From Tabrizicola sp. (GTDB lineage Bacteria; Pseudomonadota; Alphaproteobacteria; Rhodobacterales; Rhodobacteraceae), in the NCBI GenBank assembly GCA_025458105.1, contig JALOTD010000043.1, positions 1-35,884 on the forward strand: a stretch of DNA of 35,884 bases. The letters are read 5' to 3'. The notes below the pieces were generated by a model. The model did no database searches, was not told the origin of the DNA, and was given only the letters and a program-made list of their open reading frames with translations. Position numbers and translations under genes: made by a program. Shown here in pieces: positions 1 to 7,820 of this stretch. Position 1 is the stretch's first letter. Every line of letters begins with the position of its first letter.

Positions 1-82
1 ACCGCAACAGAACCAGAGCGTCAGACCCAAGAACCGTCCCCAATCGCCCCGCCCGCGTGCCTTGCGAAAAAGGTGCGTTCAT
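1..82 (-). CDS. Probable type VI secretion VgrG/TssI protein, N-terminus only
   Basis: The complement of 80-82 is an ATG, and reading leftward gives 27 codons (starting MNAPFSQGTR) that stay open to the window edge. The stretch R-x-GRL-x-TVLG-x-D-x-LVLLR resembles the opening of VgrG (TssI) spike proteins, where a first beta strand of the gp27-like domain carries a G-x-D-x-L-x-L pattern. VgrG forms the trimeric tip of the type VI secretion needle and carries effectors. A G-run (GGGGG) lies about 7 nt before the ATG, suitable as a ribosome binding site. Only 27 residues are visible, so the family call is inference. Any effector or immunity genes that usually follow vgrG would lie left of the window. 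Confidence 0.5.
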   Translation of the reverse strand, partial: MNAPFSQGTRAGRLGTVLGSDALVLLR

Positions 83-122
83 GGCGAAACCCCCGGAAAT
101 AAACAACAATCACGCCAGTCGC

Positions 123-150
123 ATCCTACCGACACTTCACAAAATGGCAA
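123..150 (-). promoter_or_regulatory. Candidate sigma-70 promoter for the leftward gene at 82
   Basis: On the minus strand a TTGCCA hexamer (145-150) and a TAGGAT hexamer (123-128) are separated by 16 nt. They lie about 40 nt upstream of the ATG at 82, in a patch that is AT-richer than its surroundings. This is a consensus match by eye only. Confidence 0.3.
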
Positions 151-632
151 CCCAAGATTGTGTCTGCTGGACAGGTGAGGCAGCGGACAAATCGGCCTGG
201 TACAGGTTCTGTGGCCTTTCGCCGTTGATCGTCGCCCTCCCGAGGGGTGGGTGTCAGAGCTTCGGCAAGCCGCCGGACAAACGGTATCAATCCCACCAGG
301 TCGCCGCGACGCTGCCCGCTGTCCGCGCTGGCGACGGTCGCCTTGTGACGGTAAAGCTTAGTGAGCGTGCTGGTCCTGCGTCAGATCGGCGTCGTTCCGG
401 CACCGACAAGGGCCTGCCAAAGTCCATATGCGACACCTCCGGACGGTCGCGGCCCTGCGCTGCGATCCAACGCGCGGCGGCTCAGGTCGATTTGCCGGAT
501 TGCCCCCGAGGCGGTGTCCCGGCCGAGCGCACGCGGCGGGGCTGTACGGTGAGGGCAGCCTCCACCTGGCACCGCACATCCGGTTTCATCGGGCCGGATG
601 TCACGCCGGTGTAGCAGATTTGTAAGTGAGGC
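151..632. other. Intergenic stretch with no recognisable gene
   Basis: Between the vgrG-like start and the 3' end of hemC I see no reading frame with convincing composition. A 185-codon open frame crosses on the plus strand, but it is rich in R, P, G and S, lacks any family resemblance and has overlapping rivals on both strands. That is typical of GC-rich non-coding DNA. A decayed gene remnant cannot be excluded. Confidence 0.5.
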
Positions 633-1571
633 TTACCCGAAGAACCCCGGCCCCGCGCGGCCCAGAAGCTCGTCCGCCAACGCCCGACCAATCGTCGCGC
701 CATCGGCCACCGGCCCACGCAGCTCACCCGCGACCGAGGCGCTGCCATCCGGTCGCAGGATCTCGCCCCGCAGCCACAATTCGCCCCCGGTCAGCACCGC
801 CAGCCCCGCAATCGGCGTCTCGCAGGACCCGTCCAGCCGCGCCAGGAACGCCCGTTCCGCCGCCAGCCGCTCGCCCGTCTCGCGGTGATGTATCGCGGCC
901 AGAAGTCCCGCGACCCGGTCGTCGGCCACCCGCCGCTCGACCCCAATGGCACCCTGGGCCACCGCGGGCAGCATCTCCTCGGGTTCAATCGCCGACCGTA
1001 CCACCCCGGTCATCCCCAGCCGCGTCAGCCCCGCCATGGCAAGGAACGTCGCATGCGCCACCCCGTCCTCCAGCTTGCGCATCCGCGTCTGCACGTTCCC
1101 CCGGAACTCCACCAGCTTCAAATCCGGCCGCCGCAGTGCCAGCTGCGCCCGCCGCCGCAAGGACGACGAGCCCACCACCGCCCCCTGCGGCAGGTTGGCA
1201 ATCCCAGCATAACCTGGCGAGACAAAGGCATCCCGCACATCCGCCCGCTCCAGATAACAGTCGAGGCACAGCCCCTCGGGTTGCACCGTCGGCATGTCCT
1301 TCATCGAATGGACCGCGATGTCGATGCCGCCGTCCAGCAGAGCCTCTTCTATCTCGCGGGTGAACAGGCCCTTCCCGCCGATCTCACGCAGCGCCTTGTC
1401 CTGGATCGCATCGCCCGTGACCTTGATCACCACGATCTCGAACGCCGCCTCGGGCAGGCCAAAGGCCGCCATCAACAGCCGCCGCACCTCATGCGCCTGC
1501 CACAGGGCAAGCGGCGAGCCTCGGGTTCCGATCTTCAATGGGCGGGCGGGGGAGGGCAGGTCATTGCTCAT
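633..1571 (-). CDS. hemC: Hydroxymethylbilane synthase (porphobilinogen deaminase)
   Basis: This cytosolic enzyme joins four porphobilinogen units into hydroxymethylbilane, the precursor of heme, siroheme, cobalamin and, in phototrophs, bacteriochlorophyll. The 312-residue protein has the family landmarks in order: IGTRGSPLALWQ near the N-terminus, DGGIDIAVHSMKDMPT (includes the catalytic Asp), GSSSLRRRAQL, LLPAVAQGAIGVE, and the C-terminal LDGSCETPIAG, whose Cys carries the dipyrromethane cofactor. I chose the ATG at 1571 (MSNDLPSPARPLKIGTRG); an upstream in-frame ATG would add 23 residues not expected in the family. It is divergent from hemE with 86 bp between starts, so the two heme genes probably share a regulatory region. 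Confidence 0.97.
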   Translation of the reverse strand: MSNDLPSPARPLKIGTRGSPLALWQAHEVRRLLMAAFGLPEAAFEIVVIKVTGDAIQDKALREIGGKGLFTREIEEALLDGGIDIAVHSMKDMPTVQPEGLCLDCYLERADVRDAFVSPGYAGIANLPQGAVVGSSSLRRRAQLALRRPDLKLVEFRGNVQTRMRKLEDGVAHATFLAMAGLTRLGMTGVVRSAIEPEEMLPAVAQGAIGVERRVADDRVAGLLAAIHHRETGERLAAERAFLARLDGSCETPIAGLAVLTGGELWLRGEILRPDGSASVAGELRGPVADGATIGRALADELLGRAGPGFFG

Positions 1572-1657
1572 GCGCCTAGGCATAACGCTGTCAATCAAGC
1601 CTGACAACTCTTGACAACCCAGGCCCCACGTCCGACCCATGGGGAAACAATGAGGCC

Positions 1658-2689
1658 ATGATGACCAAGACGATCCTGCGCGCCCTCGGCGGTGAAACCC
1701 TTCCCACCCCGCCGATCTGGATGATGCGCCAGGCGGGCCGCTACCTGCCGGAATACCGCGAGACGCGCGCCAAGGCCGGCGACTTCCTGTCGCTCTGCTA
1801 CACCCCCGACCTCGCCGCCGAGGTCACGCTACAGCCGATCCGCCGCTACGGGTTCGACGCCGCAATCCTCTTCGCCGACATCCTCCTCTTGCCGCAGGCG
1901 CTGGGCCCGAAACTCTGGTTCGAAACCGGCGAAGGCCCCCGGATGGAGACGACGGACACCCCAGGCCAGGTCGCCAACCTGAAGCCCACCGAAGCCATCC
2001 ACGAAACGCTGAACCCCGTGTATGAGACCGTCCGCATCCTCGCCCGCGAGCTTCCGGCAGAGACCACGCTTATCGGCTTTGCGGGCGCCCCCTGGACAGT
2101 CGCCACCTACATGATCGGCGGCAAGGGCTCGAAAGACCAGGCCGCCGCGCACAAGTTGAAGGATCAGGATCGCCCGACCTTCCAGGCCCTGATCGACCGC
2201 ATAACCGAGGCGACGGTCGAATATCTCTCTGCCCAGATTCAGGCGGGGGCCGAGGTGGTGAAGCTTTTCGACAGCTGGGCCGGGTCGCTCAAGGGCCAGG
2301 ACTTTCGCGATTTCGCCGAAGCCCCCGCGCGGCAGATCATCGCCGCCCTGAAAGCCCGCCACCCCGGCATCCCCGTCATCGCCTTCCCGCGCGAAGGGGG
2401 GCAGGGCTACATCGGCTTTGCCCACCGCACCGGGGCCGATTGCGTCGCCATCGACAATTCCGTCAGCCCGGAATGGGCCGCTGCCAACGTCCAGATCGAC
2501 GGTTGCGTGCAGGGCAACCTTGCGCCCGAACACATGGTCACCGGCGGCCAGGCGCTGATCGCGGCGACGCGCCATGTGGTCAAGGCCTTCTCCAAGGGCC
2601 CGCACATCTTCAACCTTGGCCACGGCATCACCCCCGACGCCCACCCTGACCATGTGCAACTGATGATCGACACGGTCCGCGGGGGCTGA
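1658..2689 (+). CDS. hemE: Uroporphyrinogen decarboxylase
   Basis: HemE removes four carboxyl groups from uroporphyrinogen III to give coproporphyrinogen III. The 343-residue length is normal. Visible motifs are [17 protein letters not shown] near residue 18, which holds the substrate-binding arginines of the family, and [16 protein letters not shown] in the middle. The start is an ATG-ATG pair at 1658/1661, so translation could begin at either. A TTGACA hexamer at 1611-1616 could be a -35 element, but the matching -10 is poor. The stop codon shares one base with the next start (TGATG), suggesting translational coupling to the downstream gene. Confidence 0.97.
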   Translation: MMTKTILRALGGETLPTPPIWMMRQAGRYLPEYRETRAKAGDFLSLCYTPDLAAEVTLQPIRRYGFDAAILFADILLLPQALGPKLWFETGEGPRMETTDTPGQVANLKPTEAIHETLNPVYETVRILARELPAETTLIGFAGAPWTVATYMIGGKGSKDQAAAHKLKDQDRPTFQALIDRITEATVEYLSAQIQAGAEVVKLFDSWAGSLKGQDFRDFAEAPARQIIAALKARHPGIPVIAFPREGGQGYIGFAHRTGADCVAIDNSVSPEWAAANVQIDGCVQGNLAPEHMVTGGQALIAATRHVVKAFSKGPHIFNLGHGITPDAHPDHVQLMIDTVRGG

Positions 2690-3369
2690 TGTCGGTCACC
2701 CTGACCCAGACCCAGATCATCCAGTCCCTCGGCGAGGCGCTCGCCTGGTTCGAAAAGGAACGCGCCTGGGGCGTTCCCGCGGCTGAGCTTCGCCACCTCA
2801 CCGGCCGCATCGGGGAACTCTTCGCCGCCATGATCACCCGCGGCCAGATGGCGCTCGAAACCAACCAGCGCGGCTATGACGTGGTTGGTGCCGACGGGTC
2901 GCGGATTTCCGTCAAGACCGTGACCTCACGGCACAACATCACCTTCAAGGACAGCACTTTGGCCCAGGCCGACCGGGTGATGGTGCTTCTCCTTGCCGAT
3001 GACCCCGACAAGGGCCTCTCCATCGAGGAACTGATCGACGAAGACCGCGCCACCTTTATGGCCCGGCTCAGCGAGGTGCGGAACGGCGACCGGACACTCT
3101 ATCTGCCCCGTCCCGCAACCGCAAAGCCCGACCATGTGTTGGAGGTCACCGATACCGCCCGCATCGACGGCTATACCCTCACGCGGTTTGAAAACGGCAG
3201 CATCCGGGTCGATCTCGACGGTGTCGAGGTAAGGCCCGCCAAGCCTGCCCTTCGTCACCTGGCCGCACGTCTTGGGGTGGCGGTCGAGGCGCCTTCGGGC
3301 CTGCCGAAGAACACCCAGCAGCTTGGCAGCCACATCATCAAGGCCATAACTGCGGCCGGAGAGACCTAG
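2689..3369 (+). CDS. Hypothetical protein with a PD-(D/E)XK nuclease-like core (DUF6998-like)
   Basis: The 226-residue product is not one I can name with certainty. Residues 40-85 read as helix, then GYDVVGADGSRISVKT. The D...x-VKT hairpin, preceded by an E in RIGELFAAMI, resembles the catalytic core of PD-(D/E)XK nuclease-fold proteins, here with S before VK instead of the usual E/Q, so activity is doubtful. A Lys/Arg-containing C-terminal segment follows. Its start overlaps the hemE stop by one base, so it is co-translated with hemE. No membrane segment or signal peptide is visible. DUF6998-type assignment is from memory of the residue pattern only. Confidence 0.7.
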   Translation: MSVTLTQTQIIQSLGEALAWFEKERAWGVPAAELRHLTGRIGELFAAMITRGQMALETNQRGYDVVGADGSRISVKTVTSRHNITFKDSTLAQADRVMVLLLADDPDKGLSIEELIDEDRATFMARLSEVRNGDRTLYLPRPATAKPDHVLEVTDTARIDGYTLTRFENGSIRVDLDGVEVRPAKPALRHLAARLGVAVEAPSGLPKNTQQLGSHIIKAITAAGET

Positions 3370-3396
3370 ATGCGCGCGGCACGGCGGGATTAGGCC

Positions 3397-4296
3397 ATGG
3401 GCAGCCTGTGGATTGTCGCGACTGTGATCGCCGCTGCCGCCCAGACCGCCCGCAACGCCGCCCAGTCAGGCCTGACGGCCCGCATCGGCACGCTGGGGGC
3501 GACGCAAGTCCGGTTTCTCTTCGGCCTGCCCTTTGCCGCCCTGTTCCTCGGCGTCGCCAGCCTTGGCACGGGCGAGGCCGTGCCGCCGCTCACCCTTCCG
3601 GCCCTTGGCTACACCATCCTTGGCGCCCTGGCCCAGATCGGGGCCACCGCGCTGATGCTGCTGACGATGAAATCCCGCTCCTTCGCGGTCACCACCGCCT
3701 GGATCAAGACCGAGCCGGTCCTGGTCGCCCTTCTGGCCGTGGTCCTGATCGGCGACCCGCTGACCCCGGCCAAGATGCTGGCCATCATCGTGGCCACCGC
3801 AGGCGTGTTGATCCTCTCGACCAAGGCCGAGACCGCCCGGGGGATGCTGACTGACTGGAAGCCCACCGCAACGGGACTGCTGGCAGGCCTTCTCTTCGGC
3901 GTGGCCGCCATCGGCTTTCGCGGCGGAATCCTGGCTTTGCCCGAGGGCAGCTTCCTCATCCGCGCTTCGACGATTCTTGTCGTCAGTCTGGCGATCCAGA
4001 CGGCGGTGCTGGTGGCATGGTGCCTGACCTTCGACCGCCCCGCGCTGACCGCCGCTTTCGCGGTCTGGCGCGTGTCGCTCTGGGCCGGCTTCCTGGGGGC
4101 CTTCGCCTCGCAGTTCTGGTTCATCGGCTTCTCGCTGACCTCGGCCGCCAATGTCCGCACCCTCGCGCTGGTCGAGGTGCTGATGGCCCTCGCCGTCTCG
4201 GCCTGGGTCCTCGGCCAGCGGGTGACAGGTCGCCAGATCGTGGGAATGGGCGTGGTCGTGGCGGGGGTCGGCCTGCTTCTGGCCGTGCAGGAATAA
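3397..4296 (+). CDS. EamA/DMT-superfamily transporter
   Basis: The 299-residue protein consists of about ten hydrophobic helices in two similar halves, as in drug/metabolite transporters of the EamA family. The first half contains the typical 'VTTAWIKTEPVLVALLAVVLIGD' region around residues 98-120 and the second half ends with 'VLGQRVTGRQIVGMGVVVAGVGLLL'. It should sit in the inner membrane and export or exchange small metabolites; the substrate cannot be read from sequence. It starts 27 bp after the previous gene, so it may belong to the hemE transcript. It converges on sixA, with a dispersed repeat between them. Confidence 0.88.
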   Translation: MGSLWIVATVIAAAAQTARNAAQSGLTARIGTLGATQVRFLFGLPFAALFLGVASLGTGEAVPPLTLPALGYTILGALAQIGATALMLLTMKSRSFAVTTAWIKTEPVLVALLAVVLIGDPLTPAKMLAIIVATAGVLILSTKAETARGMLTDWKPTATGLLAGLLFGVAAIGFRGGILALPEGSFLIRASTILVVSLAIQTAVLVAWCLTFDRPALTAAFAVWRVSLWAGFLGAFASQFWFIGFSLTSAANVRTLALVEVLMALAVSAWVLGQRVTGRQIVGMGVVVAGVGLLLAVQE

Positions 4297-4333
4297 GGTC
4301 GGGTTCCACCCCGCGATCCTCACCTCGGAACGG

Positions 4334-4406
4334 TTAACACCACCCTAATGTCCCCAGCTAACCCATTGAAGAGTATCAAGGCCCGCTGGGTGTCCACGCG
4401 TGGACA
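4334..4406 (+). repeat. Dispersed 73-bp intergenic element, copy 1
   Basis: Read on the plus strand this begins TTAACACCACCCTAA and ends with the perfect 16-bp palindrome TGTCCACGCGTGGACA (4391-4406). The same two boxes, in reverse orientation and at 72-nt total length, recur at 32173-32244 and 32417-32488. The middle (GTCCCCAGCTAACCC) is shared with copy 2 but not with copy 3. It fills the gap between the convergent DMT transporter and sixA genes. Its function is unknown; a protein-binding site is the simplest reading of the palindrome. Confidence 0.8.
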
Positions 4407-4409
4407 GGT

Positions 4410-4913
4410 CTAGGCGACGATCTCGCGGGGCACGATGAAGTCCACTGTGGTCCCGCTCCCGAAGGCGACCTGCGACCAGTCCGCCACATCGAAATCGACG
4501 ACCAGCGTCGCCCCGGTCGGATAGCGCGAGAATTCCGGATTGTGCGGCGGATGGGCCACCAGCCGCGCCGCGAATTCCGCGATCCCGGGGTTGTGCCCGA
4601 TCATCATCACCACCTCGGCCTTCGCATGCCGCAGGACCGCCATCATCACATCCGGCCCGGCATGATAAAGGGCGGGCTTCAGCTCCAGCACCGGCGTGCC
4701 GGGCAGGGCGGGGGCGATGCCGGAGAACGTCTTCCGCGTCCGCAAGGAATCGGAACACAGAACCTCACCCGGCACATAGTCGCGGCTGGCCAGCCACTGC
4801 CCCAGATCCGCCGCCGCCGCCTTGCCCCGCTCGTTCAAGGGCCGGTCATGGTCGGGGGTCAGCGGATCGTCCCATGAGGATTTCGCGTGCCGCGTCAGGA
4901 TCAACCGCTTCAT
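4410..4913 (-). CDS. sixA: SixA-type histidine phosphatase
   Basis: A 167-residue member of the histidine phosphatase (phosphoglycerate mutase-like) superfamily. The catalytic RHA motif (R8-H9-A10, LILTRHAKSSWD) is at the N-terminus, the second histidine is in MMIGHNPG, and there is an LNERGKAAA segment between. Short proteins of this layout in bacteria act on phosphohistidine, for example in HPt or PTS-Ntr proteins; the exact substrate here is inferred. The ATG at 4913 overlaps the stop of the upstream Fe-S gene by four bases (ATGA), so the two are probably translated together. Longer upstream starts would run into that gene. Confidence 0.88.
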   Translation of the reverse strand: MKRLILTRHAKSSWDDPLTPDHDRPLNERGKAAAADLGQWLASRDYVPGEVLCSDSLRTRKTFSGIAPALPGTPVLELKPALYHAGPDVMMAVLRHAKAEVVMMIGHNPGIAEFAARLVAHPPHNPEFSRYPTGATLVVDFDVADWSQVAFGSGTTVDFIVPREIVA

Positions 4914-5596
4914 CTGTGAAACTGCCTCATGTGATAGGCCGACTGTTCCGGCAGTCTTGCATAGGTCTGCGACAGCGGGCAAGCGCGGCGAACCAGACAG
5001 CCACCGGTCATGCATTCCTGCCCCCCGGGCTGGTCAAGGAAGGCATGGCAGACGGGAAGATCGTAGCCGGTCTTGGTCAGCGCCAGTGGCGGGCAGGCGG
5101 CCAGACAGGGGGCCGGGCAGCTGTCGCAGGGGCGGGGCAGGGGGGGTGGAACCTCCACCACCTCGCGCAGCGCCAGCGCCCCGCGAAAGCTGACCATGAG
5201 CCCCTGTCCCGCGTGGACCAAAAGCCGCACAGGGCTGTCCCAGACCCGCCCGGTCCGAAGCGCCCACCGGTAGAACGGGTGATACGGCGGCCCGCCAAAG
5301 GGGAACAAAGCCTTGGCCCCCAGATCACAGGCCAGCCGCCCGATCACCCGGCGCGACCAGCGGTCCACGGGATCAGGCTGGCCGTCCTGCCATTCGGGCT
5401 GAGCCTGCAGATGCGGCCAGAACCCCGGTTCCGCCGGGCCAAGCAACAATAACGTCCGGGTGCCCTTGGGCAGGCTGCCTTCCTCGGCCTCTGGGTGGAA
5501 ACCGCCCAGCACCTCCAGCCGGTTTAGGGCCAGACGCGCCTGGGTCGCGGCCAGAAGGGACGCGGCAGTCGCGGGTGGGGTAGGGCTGTCCATCAT
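4910..5596 (-). CDS. QueG-like 4Fe-4S ferredoxin-domain protein
   Basis: The 228-residue protein has two cysteine clusters in its C-terminal third: CDSCPAPCLAACP (around residue 155) and CMTGGCLVRRACP (around 195), with one more Cys between (VCHAF). This can ligate one or two iron-sulfur clusters. The N-terminal two thirds (LLLLGPAEPGFWP..., LFPFGGPPYHPFYRWALR) recall the corrinoid-binding half of epoxyqueuosine reductase and related reductases, but the protein is much shorter than QueG (over 300 residues), so a different redox role is likely. It overlaps sixA by ATGA. The start is one of two adjacent ATGs at 5591-5596. Confidence 0.75.
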   Translation of the reverse strand: MMDSPTPPATAASLLAATQARLALNRLEVLGGFHPEAEEGSLPKGTRTLLLLGPAEPGFWPHLQAQPEWQDGQPDPVDRWSRRVIGRLACDLGAKALFPFGGPPYHPFYRWALRTGRVWDSPVRLLVHAGQGLMVSFRGALALREVVEVPPPLPRPCDSCPAPCLAACPPLALTKTGYDLPVCHAFLDQPGGQECMTGGCLVRRACPLSQTYARLPEQSAYHMRQFHR

Positions 5597-5656
5597 GGCG
5601 CAAGGATGCGCCTTGTCACGGCCAAAGCAAGCCCGTAAACGACCCGCCTCCAGCCC

Positions 5657-6448
5657 CTAGCGGCGGAAGGGCAGGGTCAGCATCCAGCCCAGCCGCTGCG
5701 GACGGTCGTCCCGCCATTCCAGACCTATGGGCATCGTCTCGTGGTCGCCCTTGGGCTGGGGCCGATAGGTGCGGAACAGCCGGTCCCAGATCGACAAGGC
5801 AAAGCCATAGTTGCTGTCGTGCTCCTCGCGGTGGACCGAATGATGCACCCGGTGCATATCCGGCGTCACCAGCACCAGTCGCACCGGCCGGTCCAGCCAG
5901 CGGGGCAGGGCAAGGTTGGCGTGGTTGAACATCGCGCTTGCATTCAGCAGCAGTTCGAACAGCAACACCGCAAGGACCGAGGGTCCAAGCAGATACACCA
6001 GCCCCACCTTCAACGCCGCCGAGGCGACGATCTCGACCGGGTGAAAGCGCAGGGCCGTGGTCACATCAAAGTCGCGGTCGGAATGATGCACCCGGTGAAA
6101 CCGCCAGAACAGCGGAACCTTGTGCGTGACCAGATGCTGTGCCCAGATCGCGAAGTCGAGAAGGAGGATCGCCAAGGCAACCTCCAGCCACACGGGCCAG
6201 TCCAGACGATTGAACAGCCCGATCCCCAGGGCTGCCGCATCGACAGCCGCCACCACTGCCAAAACGGGCAGCGCAACGGCAAGCGCCCGCACCGCCAGAC
6301 CGTCGATCAGCACCAGCGCAAGGTTCGCCGTCCAGCGCCGGGCTTGCGGCTGCAACGGGCGGCGGCGCGGGATCGCGCGTTCCAGAAGCGCAAGAACCGC
6401 AAAGACGCCCACAGAGACCGTCAGCCGGATCAGAAGCTCATGCTGCAT
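5657..6448 (-). CDS. Sterol desaturase/fatty acid hydroxylase family membrane protein
   Basis: A 263-residue integral membrane protein with the histidine clusters of the family: HLVTH, HRVHH, a lone HPVE, and a second HRVHH followed by H. These should bind a di-iron centre that hydroxylates or desaturates a lipid, carotenoid or sterol-like substrate. About four hydrophobic helices surround the clusters. I chose the ATG at 6448 (MQHELLIRL) because GGGGGA precedes it by about 5 nt; an upstream ATG at 6487 would add 13 polar residues. It is separate from the Fe-S/sixA pair by 60 bp and could still be co-transcribed. Confidence 0.88.
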   Translation of the reverse strand: MQHELLIRLTVSVGVFAVLALLERAIPRRRPLQPQARRWTANLALVLIDGLAVRALAVALPVLAVVAAVDAAALGIGLFNRLDWPVWLEVALAILLLDFAIWAQHLVTHKVPLFWRFHRVHHSDRDFDVTTALRFHPVEIVASAALKVGLVYLLGPSVLAVLLFELLLNASAMFNHANLALPRWLDRPVRLVLVTPDMHRVHHSVHREEHDSNYGFALSIWDRLFRTYRPQPKGDHETMPIGLEWRDDRPQRLGWMLTLPFRR

Positions 6449-6749
6449 CTCAGTCCCCCGCCCGGTCAGCTTAGGCCGCATCGACACGGCACGCCAGTCA
6501 TCGGTGCGCCGGCTTCGCAGGGCTTGCCGAAGGGGGGCTGATGCCGTCTTGCCATTGACCTAAGGCCCGGCACTGATCGTGTTCCGTGGGCGGCCTGCTC
6601 CTCTTGCGCGCCCCTGACGTTGCCGCCAGCAACCTGTGCCGCGCGCAACGAACAGTCTGCCGCGCATGGCGGAAGGGGTCTGCTTAAGGGTTAGATGGGC
6701 TTGAATATCCGCCTGTCGGGGCCCCGGGACGGGCGGTCGTCGGCCTTGT

Positions 6750-6791
6750 GGCGATCAGGCGCCGGGCAAGGTGAACCGGCGCCTGATCGCC
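6750..6791. repeat. Perfect 16-bp inverted repeat with 10-nt loop
   Basis: The arm GGCGATCAGGCGCCGG (6750-6765) is matched exactly by its reverse complement at 6776-6791. It lies in the roughly 500-bp gap between the divergent desaturase (start 6448) and secreted-protein (start 6948) genes. As RNA it would be a very stable hairpin, but no T-run follows on either strand and no recognised gene ends here. It could be a terminator of an unannotated transcript or a structured leader. Otherwise I see no gene between 6449 and 6947. Confidence 0.75.
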
Positions 6792-6844
6792 CGGCAAGAT
6801 CAATCGCAGGTCAAGCGCGGCTTACCAGCAAACATTCAACCGTC

Positions 6845-6858
6845 CACAATATATTGTG
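6845..6858. promoter_or_regulatory. AT-rich 14-bp palindrome, candidate operator
   Basis: CACAATATATTGTG is a perfect palindrome, conspicuous in this GC-rich DNA. It lies about 90 bp upstream of the ATG of the secreted protein at 6948. The position and symmetry fit a dimeric repressor or activator site for that gene; the regulator is unknown. Confidence 0.5.
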
Positions 6859-6947
6859 CTTAGCAGGCGAGGGCCTTCTGTATCTCGCCGTGATTTTGCG
6901 CCATATGAATTCCCATGCGTGCACATTTGAATAAGTGAGAGCATCTC

Positions 6948-7698
6948 ATGCAATCACTGACGATGAAGACCACCGCCATTCTGGCCGGACTTCTCACCGC
7001 CACATCGGCATCGGCAGAAGGGTTGACCTTTGGCCTGGAGGTGCCGAGACCTGACGGTCTACGCAAACCACGGCGCAGGGCCGTTGAATGGCGGCAACGC
7101 CTGGTTCTCTGACGACGGATCGGCCGCCGCGTTCCGGTTGACCGCGGCCTACGATTTGAGCGAGACCTTCGGCCTGCGTGCCCGCCTGTTCAGGTTCGAT
7201 GGCGACTTCGAGACCGCGACCAACCTGTTCGAAGCCCGTACCATCGACGTTGAGGCGGTGATGAGCACCGACCAGGGCGGCCTTGGTCTGGATGCCTTCG
7301 CCGGCCTGAGATCGGCAAGCGTCGACTGGTCGGACGAGAACGGTGGCAGCGGTTTTGGCTTCCAGGGCATCGGCCCCACCATTGGCCTGGAGCTGAACCA
7401 TTCCTTCGGCAATGGCTTCGGGCTGGTCGCGGGTGCCCGCTACTCGGCGATGCTCGGCGAAACGACCGAGCTGGTCAACGACGACGCGGCTGACAACACC
7501 GTCGTCTCTTCGGTGGATCTTCGTATCGGCGTGGACTACGCGCGCGAAATGGCCAACGGCGGCGCGTTGACCTTCGGCCTTGGGATCGAAGGCACCAGCT
7601 TCCTCAGCCTGTCGGGCAACGTCGACAATTACATCGACCCCGAGGATGTGAACGTCACGCTCGCCGGCCCCTATCTGCGCGTCGCAATGTCGTTCTAA
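6948..7698 (+). pseudogene. Secreted beta-rich (outer-membrane/porin-like) protein, broken by a frameshift
   Basis: The ATG at 6948 opens a clear signal peptide (MKTTAILAGLLTATSASA, cleavage before EG) followed by LTFGLEV. That frame then stops at 7110. The rest of the protein continues in the +1 frame from about 7027-7045 to 7698: alternating, aromatic-rich strands such as GLRARLFRFDGDF and ALTFGLGIEG, ending in LRVAMSF. A terminal Phe is typical of outer-membrane beta-barrels. Joined, they give about 250 residues. The shift requires loss of two bases or gain of one near 7040. It may be a real mutation or a sequencing error; the downstream frame shows no other damage. A strong hairpin follows the stop. 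Confidence 0.72.
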
Positions 7699-7703
7699 GA
7701 ACC

Positions 7704-7736
7704 GGCCCGCGCCGACCATTGGTGGCGGCGCGGGCC
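7704..7736 (+). terminator. Stem-loop after the secreted protein gene
   Basis: GGCCCGCGCC (7704-7713) pairs perfectly with GGCGCGGGCC (7727-7736) around a 13-nt loop, five bases after the TAA. No U-tract follows, but the stem is very strong. It lies between convergent genes and could serve both. Confidence 0.65.
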
Positions 7737-7820
7737 CCAATCTGCCGGGCGTTTGGTCATGCGCTCCCTCCTGCGTCGGGATGACGGTCGTTGCGGTGCG
7801 ACAAGCCTTGCGAGTCTGGA

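Noticed and set aside
57-614. 185-codon plus-strand frame before hemC
   Set aside because: It overlaps the vgrG-like start and promoter, has no family resemblance, and several other frames are open over the same stretch.
4391-4406. parS centromere site
   Set aside because: The 16-bp palindrome has the right size, but its sequence (TGTCCACGCGTGGACA) differs from the conserved ParB site TGTTTCACGTGAAACA in the positions that matter, and no parAB genes are in view.
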